From G963677445 sp963678275 (GTDB taxonomy: Bacteria > Bacteroidota > Ignavibacteria > Ignavibacteriales > Melioribacteraceae): a stretch of 64,000 nucleotides of DNA. The stretch is taken from NCBI GenBank assembly GCA_963678275.1, contig OY782765.1, positions 1,860,001 to 1,924,000 on the forward strand. The letters are read 5' to 3'. This document shows, one piece after another, positions 25,409 through 34,667 of the stretch. The translations under genes were made by a program, and so were the position numbers. The first letter of the stretch is position 1, and the number at the start of each line of letters is the position of its first letter. The notes beneath the pieces were generated by a model, which was not told the origin of the DNA, did not search any database, and saw only the letters and a list, made by a program, of their open reading frames with translations.

Positions 25409-27828
25409 TATTTGCCTCCTCCTGTAAGTATGGTCCTGCTGAATTCGGAATAATAACTTTTTTCCGTTTCATTTCTCAGCCTGAAATATTTGCCATTCAC
25501 CCAGCCATCAACCATCTGGTCATAATACTCTGAACCGGGATTGCCCGATTCTCCCCCGGGATATATACCCCAGGCTTTAACATCATCCCCCATTTCAACT
25601 ATCATCCGCCAGGATGGACCGGCAAGCCGCTTTGTGGCGTCCACATTATTATAGTTTCCCCCGGTATATAAATTGTTTCTGCTGAATCCCGGAATTCTCG
25701 CCAGATGCCTTATGTTTGTGCCCCTTGTCTTTCCCCATTTCCAGTTATCACCAAATTCTCCAAAAAAATCTGTCAGCTCTTCAACTGTCGCCGAAAACGC
25801 GGTATCAGCCAGCTCTTTCAGCGTCTCAACTTTTTCAGTGTATTTATTATCAAAGAAAGGGGAATCCTGTTCATTGAGAATAAGATTAAGGGTAACATCT
25901 CTGCCGGGGAATAATAATGTATCTTCACCGGTATCCATATCATCTGTCCATAATAACCAACTGAACTGACCCAGGAACCTTTCGTAAATAATTGGTGCAA
26001 CTGAGTCGGGATCATTTCGGTAATTCCAGTTTTTCAGGGCGTTCAAAGCCAGCAGTCTCTGAACTGATCCGGTATCGGCAATCATCGGAAGAAGAACCGG
26101 CAGGGCCTTTTTCGCGTGAAGATTCAGATTATCCCTCTGTAGTTCCATCATATCCTCCGGTGTAATATCATTATTCGCTGAGAGCGCTTCATTTATTCTG
26201 GCTGCTCTTTCAAATGAAGTATACTTGCCCCCGAGATAATATGGGTAATCCGGCCCGGCCGGATTCTGGTTGGCCGAACTGACAAAACCTCTTTCGGGAT
26301 TTATGATATGAGGCAGTTCATCCATAGGAATATATTTTTTCCAGAGTTTTTCAGGAACTTCCTCCCTGATATATCTTCCCTCCTCAAACTTTCGGACAGG
26401 GTATTTACCCTTATGCCAGATAGCGATATCTCCCTGTTTTGAAATGAAGGCAAAATTTTGTCCGGGGCAGTTATAATGTTCAAGGGCTTTTTTATAATCT
26501 TCCAGATTCCTGCTTCTGTTCAGTTTATAAAATGTAAGAGCTTCATTTGATGCGTCATGCGCCCCCCATCTGAGAGCGCATCCGGCAGGTATATTATCAT
26601 ATAATGGTTCTTCATTTTCCAGATAAGAAACAGGCCCGTATTCTGTATAATATACGGTATCTTCAATTTCCGCCCCATCCCTGACAATTATTTTATCGAT
26701 AACCATATTAAGAGGGACTTTCTCCTTTCCTTTCAGATAATGTTGTTTTGTGTCATCCATCTTAATTCTGATCCAGTCGAAAATATCACTCGCCGCGTTA
26801 GTAATCCCCCACGCCACATTGTCATTAAATCCTACAGTAACACAAGGCGCACCCGGCAATGAGACTCCATATACATTCATACTGTCGCAGACCAGATGAA
26901 CCTCATACCAGATTGAAGGGAGATTTAATCCCAGGTGAGGATCGCTGCATAAAATCGGGCTGCCGCTTCTGGTTTTTGAGCCGTCAACTGCCCAGTTATT
27001 GCTCCCGATATCAGAAGCCTCGGAAAATTTATTACTAAAGGGAAGTTTTCCGCCATCAGCCGGACCCGAATCCAATCCGCTCATTTTCCCCGGTCCTTTG
27101 AAATTCCATTTTGTATCCTCAGGAATTACAGGTTCCTGGAATGGCGGATACACAGGATAAAGTTTTCGGATGAGTGAATCACCTAAAGCCGAGCGGAGTT
27201 TAGTCATGTAAATTTCCCGGTTATATCCTGTAAGGTCCCATGACATTAATTTCAGCAGCAGGGCGGTTTTCAAAGGAGTCCATTTTTCAGGGCTGTAATC
27301 AAGAATCTTGTACTCCACCGGATAATCCTTTTTCTCCAGAGAATTAATATAGGCGTTCACTCCGTCGGAATAAGCTTCTAAAATCCCCCTGAAAACAGGT
27401 TCTTCCAGCATGGCCCGCATAGCTTCTTCAGCCGCGAGGGGAATTCCGAGCCTCCGCTGAAGTCTGTCAACTTCAATTGCCATTTCCCCCACCACTTCCG
27501 ATAATCTTCCCGCCGCGGCAAAAGTCTGAAACTCCATCTGCCACAAGCGGTCGGACGCGGTAACAAAACCCTGGGCAAAATAGAGATCATGTTCATTTGT
27601 TGCGAAAATATGGGGCACATATCTTTCATCCCGAAAAACTGTAACGCTGTCCTTTAACGCAGGATGAATGATTTCCTCCGGCAGCATAATATCATTTGAA
27701 TTCCGCATATACCCGCTGAAGGGATTCAGAAGTTTCCCGAGTGGGGGAATAATATCATGCTTATAATTTAGTGAATAAAAAACTCCAATAACCAAAATAA
27801 GAGAAATAATAACTTTTGCTGTTTTCAT
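25408..27828 (-). CDS. Penicillin acylase family N-terminal nucleophile amidohydrolase (paralogue 1)
   Basis: An 806-residue exported Ntn-hydrolase precursor that cleaves amide bonds of N-acyl compounds (beta-lactams, acyl-homoserine lactones or acyl amino acids). An N-terminal membrane anchor/signal (MKTAKVIISLILVIGVFYSL) precedes the alpha subunit (FAQGFVTASDRLWQMEF). The nucleophile created by autocleavage is Ser276 in DIGSNNWAV, followed by GSPILCSDPHLGLNLPSIWYE-type residues lining the pocket. The family motif PGESGNPGSEYYDQM is near the C-terminus. It overlaps the sensor gene upstream (TAATG) and the small membrane gene downstream (TAATG), so translation is tightly coupled. A paralogue is at 39957-42374. 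Confidence 0.92.
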   Translation of the reverse strand: MKTAKVIISLILVIGVFYSLNYKHDIIPPLGKLLNPFSGYMRNSNDIMLPEEIIHPALKDSVTVFRDERYVPHIFATNEHDLYFAQGFVTASDRLWQMEFQTFAAAGRLSEVVGEMAIEVDRLQRRLGIPLAAEEAMRAMLEEPVFRGILEAYSDGVNAYINSLEKKDYPVEYKILDYSPEKWTPLKTALLLKLMSWDLTGYNREIYMTKLRSALGDSLIRKLYPVYPPFQEPVIPEDTKWNFKGPGKMSGLDSGPADGGKLPFSNKFSEASDIGSNNWAVDGSKTRSGSPILCSDPHLGLNLPSIWYEVHLVCDSMNVYGVSLPGAPCVTVGFNDNVAWGITNAASDIFDWIRIKMDDTKQHYLKGKEKVPLNMVIDKIIVRDGAEIEDTVYYTEYGPVSYLENEEPLYDNIPAGCALRWGAHDASNEALTFYKLNRSRNLEDYKKALEHYNCPGQNFAFISKQGDIAIWHKGKYPVRKFEEGRYIREEVPEKLWKKYIPMDELPHIINPERGFVSSANQNPAGPDYPYYLGGKYTSFERAARINEALSANNDITPEDMMELQRDNLNLHAKKALPVLLPMIADTGSVQRLLALNALKNWNYRNDPDSVAPIIYERFLGQFSWLLWTDDMDTGEDTLLFPGRDVTLNLILNEQDSPFFDNKYTEKVETLKELADTAFSATVEELTDFFGEFGDNWKWGKTRGTNIRHLARIPGFSRNNLYTGGNYNNVDATKRLAGPSWRMIVEMGDDVKAWGIYPGGESGNPGSEYYDQMVDGWVNGKYFRLRNETEKSYYSEFSRTILTGGGK

Positions 27829-30800
27829 TAATCACCATCAATAATTTTAATCGCGAATAGGGAAATATCATCCGATCGGCTTCGGTCCCCCCTCCATTTT
27901 TCACCCGCCTCCAGAATATTGGAAATAATTTTTTCAGGATTTTTATCGACATTTTCCGAAAAAACCTCCTTTAATCTTTCAAAACCAAACTGTTCATTCC
28001 GCTCATTAAACTGCTCACTTATACCATCGGAGTTAAGAAGAATTATATCACCTTTTTCAAGCTTCTGCCTGTGCAGTGTGTACTTAAAATCATGAAACGC
28101 TCCGAGCGGCATTCCCTTAATTACAATTTCTTCTGTTTTATTTTCATTTTTCCGGTAAATAAGCGCCGGAGGCATCCCGGCAGCCGATATTTCCATTATA
28201 CCATCTTTTATTTTGAGCATCGTAAATGCCATATAAAGATTCCAGAGTTTCATGCTTCTCAGAGTACGGGTTGTATCATTAAAAAACTCGAGCAAATCTG
28301 ATTTGGCGGCCAGGGCGGAAAATAGTCCTTTAATAACCGATACCATTGTTCCGGCCCTGAGTCCGTGTCCGGTAGCGTCGCCGAGAGCGGCAATCAGTTC
28401 ATCATTCTCATAAATATAATCATAATAATCCCCTCCAACCTCCGCCGCGGTCTGCATAGCGAACGCAATCTGATAACCGGGTATCTCCGGGGCTTTTTCA
28501 GGAAGCATTGAAAGCTGCAGTCTTCGCGCCTCCTCAAGCTCACGTGTCTGCCGTTCATTTTCTTCATAAATTATCCTGGCCTGAAGTTCCGCCGCTTCAG
28601 CTCTTATCTCAATTTCACGCAGATGAGCTTTTTCTCTTTCCTTTTCCGTAATCCTTTTCCTTTGCATTACATTCACAAGCAGGAGAATCCCGCTGACAAT
28701 CATCGCGTAGGTTATCCAGGCAAAAGGAGTATTCCACCAGGGATGGGCAATAATTATCTTTATCCTTTTCTCATGATCATTCGAAACGCTGCCCGGGTCA
28801 GTACTTTTAAGCCTGAAGATATATTCCCCGGGCGAAAGATTTGTATACGCGGCATAGCGCCGGTTACCGGCGTTGGTCCATTCATCTTCAAAACCTTCCA
28901 GTTTATAACTATACTGACTCCGCCAGGGATATAGATAACCCAGGGATGAGTATTCAAACTCAAAGGAATTCTGATAATGTAAAAGCCTGATCATTCCTTT
29001 GTCTTCCAGTTCCTCCGCTCCGGGAATATCTTTATCATCAGCCGAAGCGGTAAGGACCCTGAAAGAGGTCAAAATCACCGGCCGCGCTTTATCATCCATC
29101 TTCATATTTTCAGGATCGAAGGAATAATAACCATTCATAGTCCCAAGGTACATTTTGCCATAATCCGATTTGTATCCGGAGAGAAAATATTTACTCTCTA
29201 TCCCTGACCTCTCATCAAAAATTTTACCCCTGTTTTTTTCAGGATCAATTTTTATCAATCCGTTTCGGGTGGCGACCCAGATAAATCCTGAATCATCCTC
29301 GACAATCGATGTTATTGAATAATCGGGAAGTTTAACTATTTTTGTGTAATCGATGACTTTATCATCTTTGTAATCAAAAATGTTCAATCCTCCATCTGAA
29401 CCTATCCAGATTTTCCCGGTACGGTCCTCATGAATATAATTTACCGAATTAGCCAGAATCGAACAATTATCTTCATTCTCGGTACTGAAATGTTTCAGAC
29501 TTTTATCGGGACTTAATCTGTATATCCCCCGGGTCATAGTTCCCAGCCAAAGGTTGCTCCTGCTATCCATCAGCATAGCGGAGAGCATTCCTTCATCAAT
29601 CTTAATTTCTTCAGGGAGAAAAGAATTGGCGTCTTGAAATTTTCCCGTGCTAAGTTCGTATCTGAACAATCCCTTACGAAGTGATGTCACCCACAAATTT
29701 GTTTTTGTGCTGTCGGTGAAGGTGATATCCATTAAAAGCCCTGACTTTTCATCACTCAGTTTTTTCATCTCCATAGTTTCAGTATTGATTCTGTAAAAAC
29801 CACCCAGACAAACAACAAATAACTCATCATCACTGTCGGGCGCCGGTATTATCCTGCCGATCGCGTTGGATGAAAAAATCTTGTCGGAAACCTCTCCGAG
29901 CTTAATCTTTTTTATTCGTTTGTTTTTTTTATTTATCCTGTTCAGTCCGGTATTGACTGTGCCCACCCACAGATATTTTTCCGATTCATAAAACGCCGAG
30001 ATAAGATTGCCGCTGATACTGTTTTTATTTTCCGGATCGCTTTTAGTGTGTTCAATATTTTCTTTATTCAGATCAGCAATATTTAACCCTCCGTCAAATG
30101 TACCGGCCCAAAGAAGCCCTGAAGGGTCTTCATAAATCGAAACAACCAGGTTACTGCTTAATGCTCCTTCAGCTTTTCCGCCTGAGGGAAAATGTTCAAA
30201 AGATTCAGTAGGAATATGAAATCTCGCGAGACCGGCATGACTTGTTCCGATCCATAAAATATCACTGTCTTCTGAACCGGCAATACAATTCAGGGAATTA
30301 TCTTCGAGACTGCCTTTGTAATTTCCCTGCTTAATTTTTTTATAACTTCCCGTCCCGGTATTAAATTTTATCAGTCCGCTTGCCGAAGTTATCCACATGG
30401 TTTCAGGGTTACCCGGCGCTGTATATATTCCGGTCATCAGATCACTTTCGGGATTGTTAATATCCTCCTTTATCGATAGAGAATATCTTTTTATCTTTTC
30501 GCTATCTATATCAATGCTGCATAGTCCGTTGAATGTCCCTGCCCAAATGGTCCCTGGTTTTTCAGGAATTTCATAAGCCGTAACAACAAGATTATGCCAT
30601 AAAGATGCCTCGTTATCCCTTTCCCTGCTATAATGTTTTACTTCCTCCGTCTCCGGATTATACTTATATAATCCCATTCCCACTGTGGTCGCCCAGATAT
30701 TTCCCCTGCTGTCCTCTAAAATAGTTCTGATCGGGACATTACTCCACTCACTTGAATCGGGCATAAGATTTACCTTTTCGAACTTCCCGGTATGCCTGTC

Positions 30801-31127
30801 ATAAAGATCAAGGCCGTGACCTGTTCCTATCCATACCCGATTTTTTGTGTCTTCAATAATATCATTAATTCCCGAATAGCTGATGCTGGTGGAGTCGTTC
30901 GGATCATGTTTGAATACTTTAAATTCATATCCGTCAAATTTGTTCAAACCCTCGTATGTTCCAAACCACATATAACCTTTGTGATCTTTCGAAATGCTTA
31001 TAACAGTAGGGTTGGACAGTCCCTCGGGCACAGATATTTTTTTAAATTCAAGTCCCCCGCCCTCCGCTCCGGATAAAAGAATATTCAGGGAAAAAAGTAG
31101 AAAAAAAACTAACTGAAATTTTTTCAT
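27828..31127 (-). CDS. Two-component-propeller sensor with SpoIIE/PP2C phosphatase output
   Basis: 1099 residues. A signal sequence (MKKFQLVFFLLFSLNILLSG) precedes about 12-14 Reg_prop repeats (motifs like MWFGTYEGLNKFDG, VWIGTGHGLDLYD), forming two periplasmic beta-propellers (about 30-700). A Y_Y_Y domain (YSYKLEGFEDEWTNAG) precedes one transmembrane helix near 800, a coiled coil (AEAAELQARIIYEENERQ) and a cytoplasmic SpoIIE-type phosphatase with metal residues in EVGGDYYDY, GDATGHGLRAG, SDGISEQ and SDDISLF. It replaces the usual histidine-kinase output of such sensors with a Ser/Thr phosphatase. First gene of the operon; ligand probably a polymer fragment or peptide, unknown. Confidence 0.9.
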   Translation of the reverse strand: MKKFQLVFFLLFSLNILLSGAEGGGLEFKKISVPEGLSNPTVISISKDHKGYMWFGTYEGLNKFDGYEFKVFKHDPNDSTSISYSGINDIIEDTKNRVWIGTGHGLDLYDRHTGKFEKVNLMPDSSEWSNVPIRTILEDSRGNIWATTVGMGLYKYNPETEEVKHYSRERDNEASLWHNLVVTAYEIPEKPGTIWAGTFNGLCSIDIDSEKIKRYSLSIKEDINNPESDLMTGIYTAPGNPETMWITSASGLIKFNTGTGSYKKIKQGNYKGSLEDNSLNCIAGSEDSDILWIGTSHAGLARFHIPTESFEHFPSGGKAEGALSSNLVVSIYEDPSGLLWAGTFDGGLNIADLNKENIEHTKSDPENKNSISGNLISAFYESEKYLWVGTVNTGLNRINKKNKRIKKIKLGEVSDKIFSSNAIGRIIPAPDSDDELFVVCLGGFYRINTETMEMKKLSDEKSGLLMDITFTDSTKTNLWVTSLRKGLFRYELSTGKFQDANSFLPEEIKIDEGMLSAMLMDSRSNLWLGTMTRGIYRLSPDKSLKHFSTENEDNCSILANSVNYIHEDRTGKIWIGSDGGLNIFDYKDDKVIDYTKIVKLPDYSITSIVEDDSGFIWVATRNGLIKIDPEKNRGKIFDERSGIESKYFLSGYKSDYGKMYLGTMNGYYSFDPENMKMDDKARPVILTSFRVLTASADDKDIPGAEELEDKGMIRLLHYQNSFEFEYSSLGYLYPWRSQYSYKLEGFEDEWTNAGNRRYAAYTNLSPGEYIFRLKSTDPGSVSNDHEKRIKIIIAHPWWNTPFAWITYAMIVSGILLLVNVMQRKRITEKEREKAHLREIEIRAEAAELQARIIYEENERQTRELEEARRLQLSMLPEKAPEIPGYQIAFAMQTAAEVGGDYYDYIYENDELIAALGDATGHGLRAGTMVSVIKGLFSALAAKSDLLEFFNDTTRTLRSMKLWNLYMAFTMLKIKDGIMEISAAGMPPALIYRKNENKTEEIVIKGMPLGAFHDFKYTLHRQKLEKGDIILLNSDGISEQFNERNEQFGFERLKEVFSENVDKNPEKIISNILEAGEKWRGDRSRSDDISLFAIKIIDGD

Positions 31128-31257
31128 TACGCGGACTTATATTATTCTGAAATAACAGAAAAAAATATAATTAAACCTGCGGTAATTCCCAAATCGGACC
31201 GCTGATTGACGCAGATTGCGCTGATTACGTTGATTTTATGATTTCTGCGAAATCACA

Positions 31258-31698
31258 TAATCCGGCAGAGCCGGAAGTGGAAAATCAGTTAATTGATAAT
31301 GGATAATGGATAATTGACAATTGATAATTAAAAGATGACCCGGTTTTTTATTCTATTAAAACATCCTGAACATCATTCTTATCCTGGTAACAATGTTTTT
31401 TCTGGGTACATCAGTGAAATCCGCGGGAAATAATGCCCGGTTAAAAAGGCAATAAGGTTCAAATTTTGAGAGCCTGTCATTGCTACTAAGGTTAAAAAAT
31501 CAAAAAATAAGGTTTCATTACATTCTTTTCATTCCTCATTCGTAATTCGTAATTCGTAATTTCTTTAGTGGCTTTTCTTCCGCCTAAATCAGCGAAATCA
31601 AAATAATCTGCGGTCATCTTTTCAATTGTACATTAATAATTGTTAATTGAAATTTTGCCATTTTGCCTAGAATTTAACTCCTTACGGAATAATCTGCG
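31258..31698 (+). repeat. Dispersed repeat family A, copy 4 (long form)
   Basis: The intergenic space between the sensor gene and the TPP-enzyme gene is filled by one copy of the long form found in tandem at 49788-51552: CAGTTAATTGATAAT, AGATGACCCGG, CATTCTTATCCTGG, the core TGCTACTAAGGTT (31482), tandem AATTCGT heptamers, TTCTTTAGTGGC and the 3' module TTGCCATTTTGCCTAGAATT. Only short flanks (31128-31257) lie outside it. Confidence 0.8.
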
Positions 31699-32856
31699 TT
31701 AATCAGCGGTAATGATTCTCCCTATCCTCAGTTTCCTGCTCTCTTTGATTTCGGCAAAAAACTCAGGAAGGTTTTCTGATTCATAGGAAATATTAATTTC
31801 TTTAACATATTCACTGAAAGGTTCGAGGGCCTTATTCAGCAAACCATTATTAATTAATTGCCCGCCGGTCGCTCCCGCGGAACCGTTATTAAAAATCAAA
31901 ATTTTGGGATTGAGTCCCCTGTTCAGAGCTTCCATAACACCATTCATTCCCATTGAGAGAAACCCGAAATCACCTGTAACGGCCCAGACATCCTGAAATC
32001 CTGCCAGCATAACTCCCAGGGCAAGCGGGACGCTTCCCCCGAGATGAGTGACAATATCAATACTATTATAAGGCGGCAGCGCAAAGGAGCTTGTTATACT
32101 TGTATCACCGGTTACAATCTTCCCGCGGTAATTATTAAAAACTTCAAAAACAGGCCTGTAGATATTAACGGTTCTTTTATATTGTTTGGGCAATACATGG
32201 TCAAGATCCGGCACTTCCGATTCTTCATGCCCGGGGAAAACGCCATTATAAATCTTCTCACAGAATCTTTTATACTGGTCAATCGCAAAATAGGGATGCA
32301 CCACATGAGAAATAACATTTCGTTGATACTCCCGGGGGACAGCCGCTTCCTTTTTCCTTTCAAACTCACACTGATAGGATAATCCTCCGGCATTAACCAA
32401 CAGGACCACCGGCAATCTTAATTCTTCCGAGAGCTCATAACATTCCTGAATATCCTGGTAAATATGTCCCCATGCCTGCCTGAATGGAATAGAGATTCCT
32501 TCGAGAAATTTATCCACTTCAAATATATTATCCGAGTGGCTTCCGGCCGGATCATCTCCCGCTAAAATAACCATTCCGGCTGTCAGGTCTGTATATAATG
32601 AATCCAAAATACTGTTGGCGCCTTTGGTCAGGCCGTGGGTTTTGATGACCGCGGCTGAACGAGCGCCGGCTATCGCGGCTCCATGCGCGATAGTAAGGGC
32701 AGGCTCTTCATTAAATGAAATGGTTATCTTTTTTCCTGTTGCCGATTCATAATCAGCGATAATCTCATTGCCCCCGTAACCAGGCACATGGGTAATGACT
32801 TTAACTCCCGCATCACTCAGTGCGATCGCGGCGGCTCTTGAAGCTGAACAGATCAT
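31699..32856 (-). CDS. Thiamine-diphosphate enzyme, IorA-like without ferredoxin domain
   Basis: 385 residues resembling the alpha subunit of indolepyruvate:ferredoxin oxidoreductase but ending before its C-terminal 2[4Fe-4S] domain. The pyrimidine-binding half has FNEEPALTIAHGAAIAGAR and KTHGLTKGAN; the ThDP-binding half has TGDTSITSSFALPPYN, THLGGSVPLALGV, and GDFGFLSMGMNGVMEALN ending in NNGSAGATGG, a Mg/ThDP motif. Without iron-sulfur clusters or an adjacent gamma subunit it may act as a 2-oxoacid decarboxylase or rely on a partner elsewhere. The start overlaps the MscS gene stop by four bases (ATGA), so it is coupled to it. Confidence 0.75.
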   Translation of the reverse strand: MICSASRAAAIALSDAGVKVITHVPGYGGNEIIADYESATGKKITISFNEEPALTIAHGAAIAGARSAAVIKTHGLTKGANSILDSLYTDLTAGMVILAGDDPAGSHSDNIFEVDKFLEGISIPFRQAWGHIYQDIQECYELSEELRLPVVLLVNAGGLSYQCEFERKKEAAVPREYQRNVISHVVHPYFAIDQYKRFCEKIYNGVFPGHEESEVPDLDHVLPKQYKRTVNIYRPVFEVFNNYRGKIVTGDTSITSSFALPPYNSIDIVTHLGGSVPLALGVMLAGFQDVWAVTGDFGFLSMGMNGVMEALNRGLNPKILIFNNGSAGATGGQLINNGLLNKALEPFSEYVKEINISYESENLPEFFAEIKESRKLRIGRIITAD

Positions 32857-34100
32857 AACAGTTTGTACTCCGCTTTTGTTCGGGGAGTGAGATTTTTCAG
32901 ATCGGAACCGGTCGGGAACTGAAATACCCGAAGGTCAAATTCAGGCAGAACCGCGAAAAGATGGTCAAAAATATCGGCCTGAATTTCTTCGTAACGGACC
33001 CATTCTGTAGTTCCGGTAAAAACATAAATTTCCAGGGGCAGTCCCTTTTCGCCCGCCGGAAGCTGCCTGATAAGGAAAGTCATGCCGGGATTTATATCCT
33101 CCCTTTGTTTCAGGTAAGCTTTAAGATAAGCCCTGAATGTTCCGATATTGGTCATTCTTCTGCCATTTACCAGACTCGATGTGTCGATTTTTTTATCTTC
33201 GTTGTATTTTGCCAGTTCCTCCTTTTTCCCCTCAAGATAACCTTTCAGAAGATGGATTTTCTCAAGTTTTGTAATATCATCATCTTCCAGAAACCTTATG
33301 CTTCCCATATCAAGATATATAGCCCGTTTGATTCTTCTCCCCCCTGAGAGGGTCATTCCACGCCAGTTTTTAAATGAATCCTCAACAATTTTATATGTTG
33401 GAATTACCGTTATGGTTTTATCAAAATTCTGAATTTTAATTACATTGAGCGATATATCAATAACATCCCCATCCGCGCCATATTTAGATATTTCCACCCA
33501 GTCTCCCACCTTAATAAGATCATAAGAAGTGATCTGGATGCTGGCAACGAAAGAGAGGATTGTGTCACGGAATATCAGCAAAAGCACCGCGGTCAGGGCG
33601 CTTATTCCTCCGAGCAGAGTCCAGGGGCTTTCCCCGGTAAGCAAACCCATAATAATTATTATTCCGTAGAGAACAAAAATTATTTTGATTACCTGAATAT
33701 ACCCCTTGATGGGCCGTTCTTTAAAACGATCCATCCTTTCGAGAAATATTGTCAGGGAAGTTAAAAGCGCGTTGCCGGCGATAAGTATTAAAACAGCGAT
33801 AATCGCCCCTGAAAGACGGTTGACCAAAGCTTCAATATTGGGCATAAGATATGCGAATTCATGCACAATAATGATGGGAATAATCAGGGCGATTTTATCA
33901 AGCAGTTTTTCTGTAAGGAATATATCATCAATCTGTGTTTTTGTTCTGCTTATCAGCACTTTGATATAATGGAAAAACACTCTGCGTGTAAAAAGATGCA
34001 CAATAAAAGCGAGCAGAAAAATTACAATCAGCACAAGTATGTCCCAAAGAACAGGCCAGGGAGCAAGATATTCTTTTACCTGGTTAATTATTTCATTCAT
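32853..34100 (-). CDS. MscS-family mechanosensitive channel (YbdG-like)
   Basis: A 415-residue small-conductance mechanosensitive channel homologue. Four to five N-terminal helices (about 18-190) lead to the pore-lining helix LLGGISALTAVLLLIFRDTI, then the beta-domain (VGDWVEISKYGADGDVIDISLNVIKI, in family-typical form) and a long C-terminal extension (about 270-415), which resembles E. coli YbdG more than MscS. It would open under membrane tension to release osmolytes. ATGA overlaps link it to the GNAT gene upstream and the TPP-enzyme gene downstream. Confidence 0.9.
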   Translation of the reverse strand: MNEIINQVKEYLAPWPVLWDILVLIVIFLLAFIVHLFTRRVFFHYIKVLISRTKTQIDDIFLTEKLLDKIALIIPIIIVHEFAYLMPNIEALVNRLSGAIIAVLILIAGNALLTSLTIFLERMDRFKERPIKGYIQVIKIIFVLYGIIIIMGLLTGESPWTLLGGISALTAVLLLIFRDTILSFVASIQITSYDLIKVGDWVEISKYGADGDVIDISLNVIKIQNFDKTITVIPTYKIVEDSFKNWRGMTLSGGRRIKRAIYLDMGSIRFLEDDDITKLEKIHLLKGYLEGKKEELAKYNEDKKIDTSSLVNGRRMTNIGTFRAYLKAYLKQREDINPGMTFLIRQLPAGEKGLPLEIYVFTGTTEWVRYEEIQADIFDHLFAVLPEFDLRVFQFPTGSDLKNLTPRTKAEYKLL

Positions 34101-34588
34101 AACAGCTCCACATTCATTTCAGAAACCGGTTTTATCTTATCCTCAGCGAGTCGGAATATTGTCCAGTCATTCATAGGTTTTGCCCCCAGTGATTTATAAA
34201 ACTTTATAGCCGGTTCATTCCAGTCGAGTACGGCCCATTCAAACCTGCCGCAGTTCTTTTCAACCGCTATTCCCGCCAGATATTTTAATATATATTTCCC
34301 GATGCCATTCCCTCTCTCTTCAGGAACAACATAAAGGTCTTCCAGATAGAGTCCTTTTTTCCCCGTAAAAGTTGAGAAATTAAAAAAGTAGAGGGCAAAG
34401 GCTACCGCGTTATCACCGGAAAAAACAAAAAGAGCCTCGATATTGGAACCGGAGCCAAAAACATTTTCCCTTATCATCTCCTCTGTTGCTGTAACTTCAT
34501 TACTCATTTTTTCATAATCAGCAAGCTTTTTTATCATTTCGAGCAGCAGTCCGGCATCTTCAGAGCCGGCTTTTCTAATTGTCAGCAA
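34097..34588 (-). CDS. GNAT N-acetyltransferase, spermidine/diamine acetyltransferase-like
   Basis: A 163-residue GNAT enzyme. The acetyl-CoA-binding motif A is VVPEERGNGIGKYILKYLAG, preceded by FSTFTGKKGLYLEDLYV, the signature of the SSAT (diamine/thialysine acetyltransferase) branch, and followed by RFEWAVLDWNEPAIKFYKSLGA. It probably acetylates a small polyamine-like or amino-acid amine. It is the first gene of the GNAT-mscS-TPP enzyme run, 79 bp after rarA. Confidence 0.85.
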   Translation of the reverse strand: MLTIRKAGSEDAGLLLEMIKKLADYEKMSNEVTATEEMIRENVFGSGSNIEALFVFSGDNAVAFALYFFNFSTFTGKKGLYLEDLYVVPEERGNGIGKYILKYLAGIAVEKNCGRFEWAVLDWNEPAIKFYKSLGAKPMNDWTIFRLAEDKIKPVSEMNVELL

Positions 34589-34667
34589 ATTATCACCATT
34601 TTTAATTAAAACCTGCTACAAACTTAATAAAATAACAAATTACATAGAAAAGGGGGAGGAATTATTC

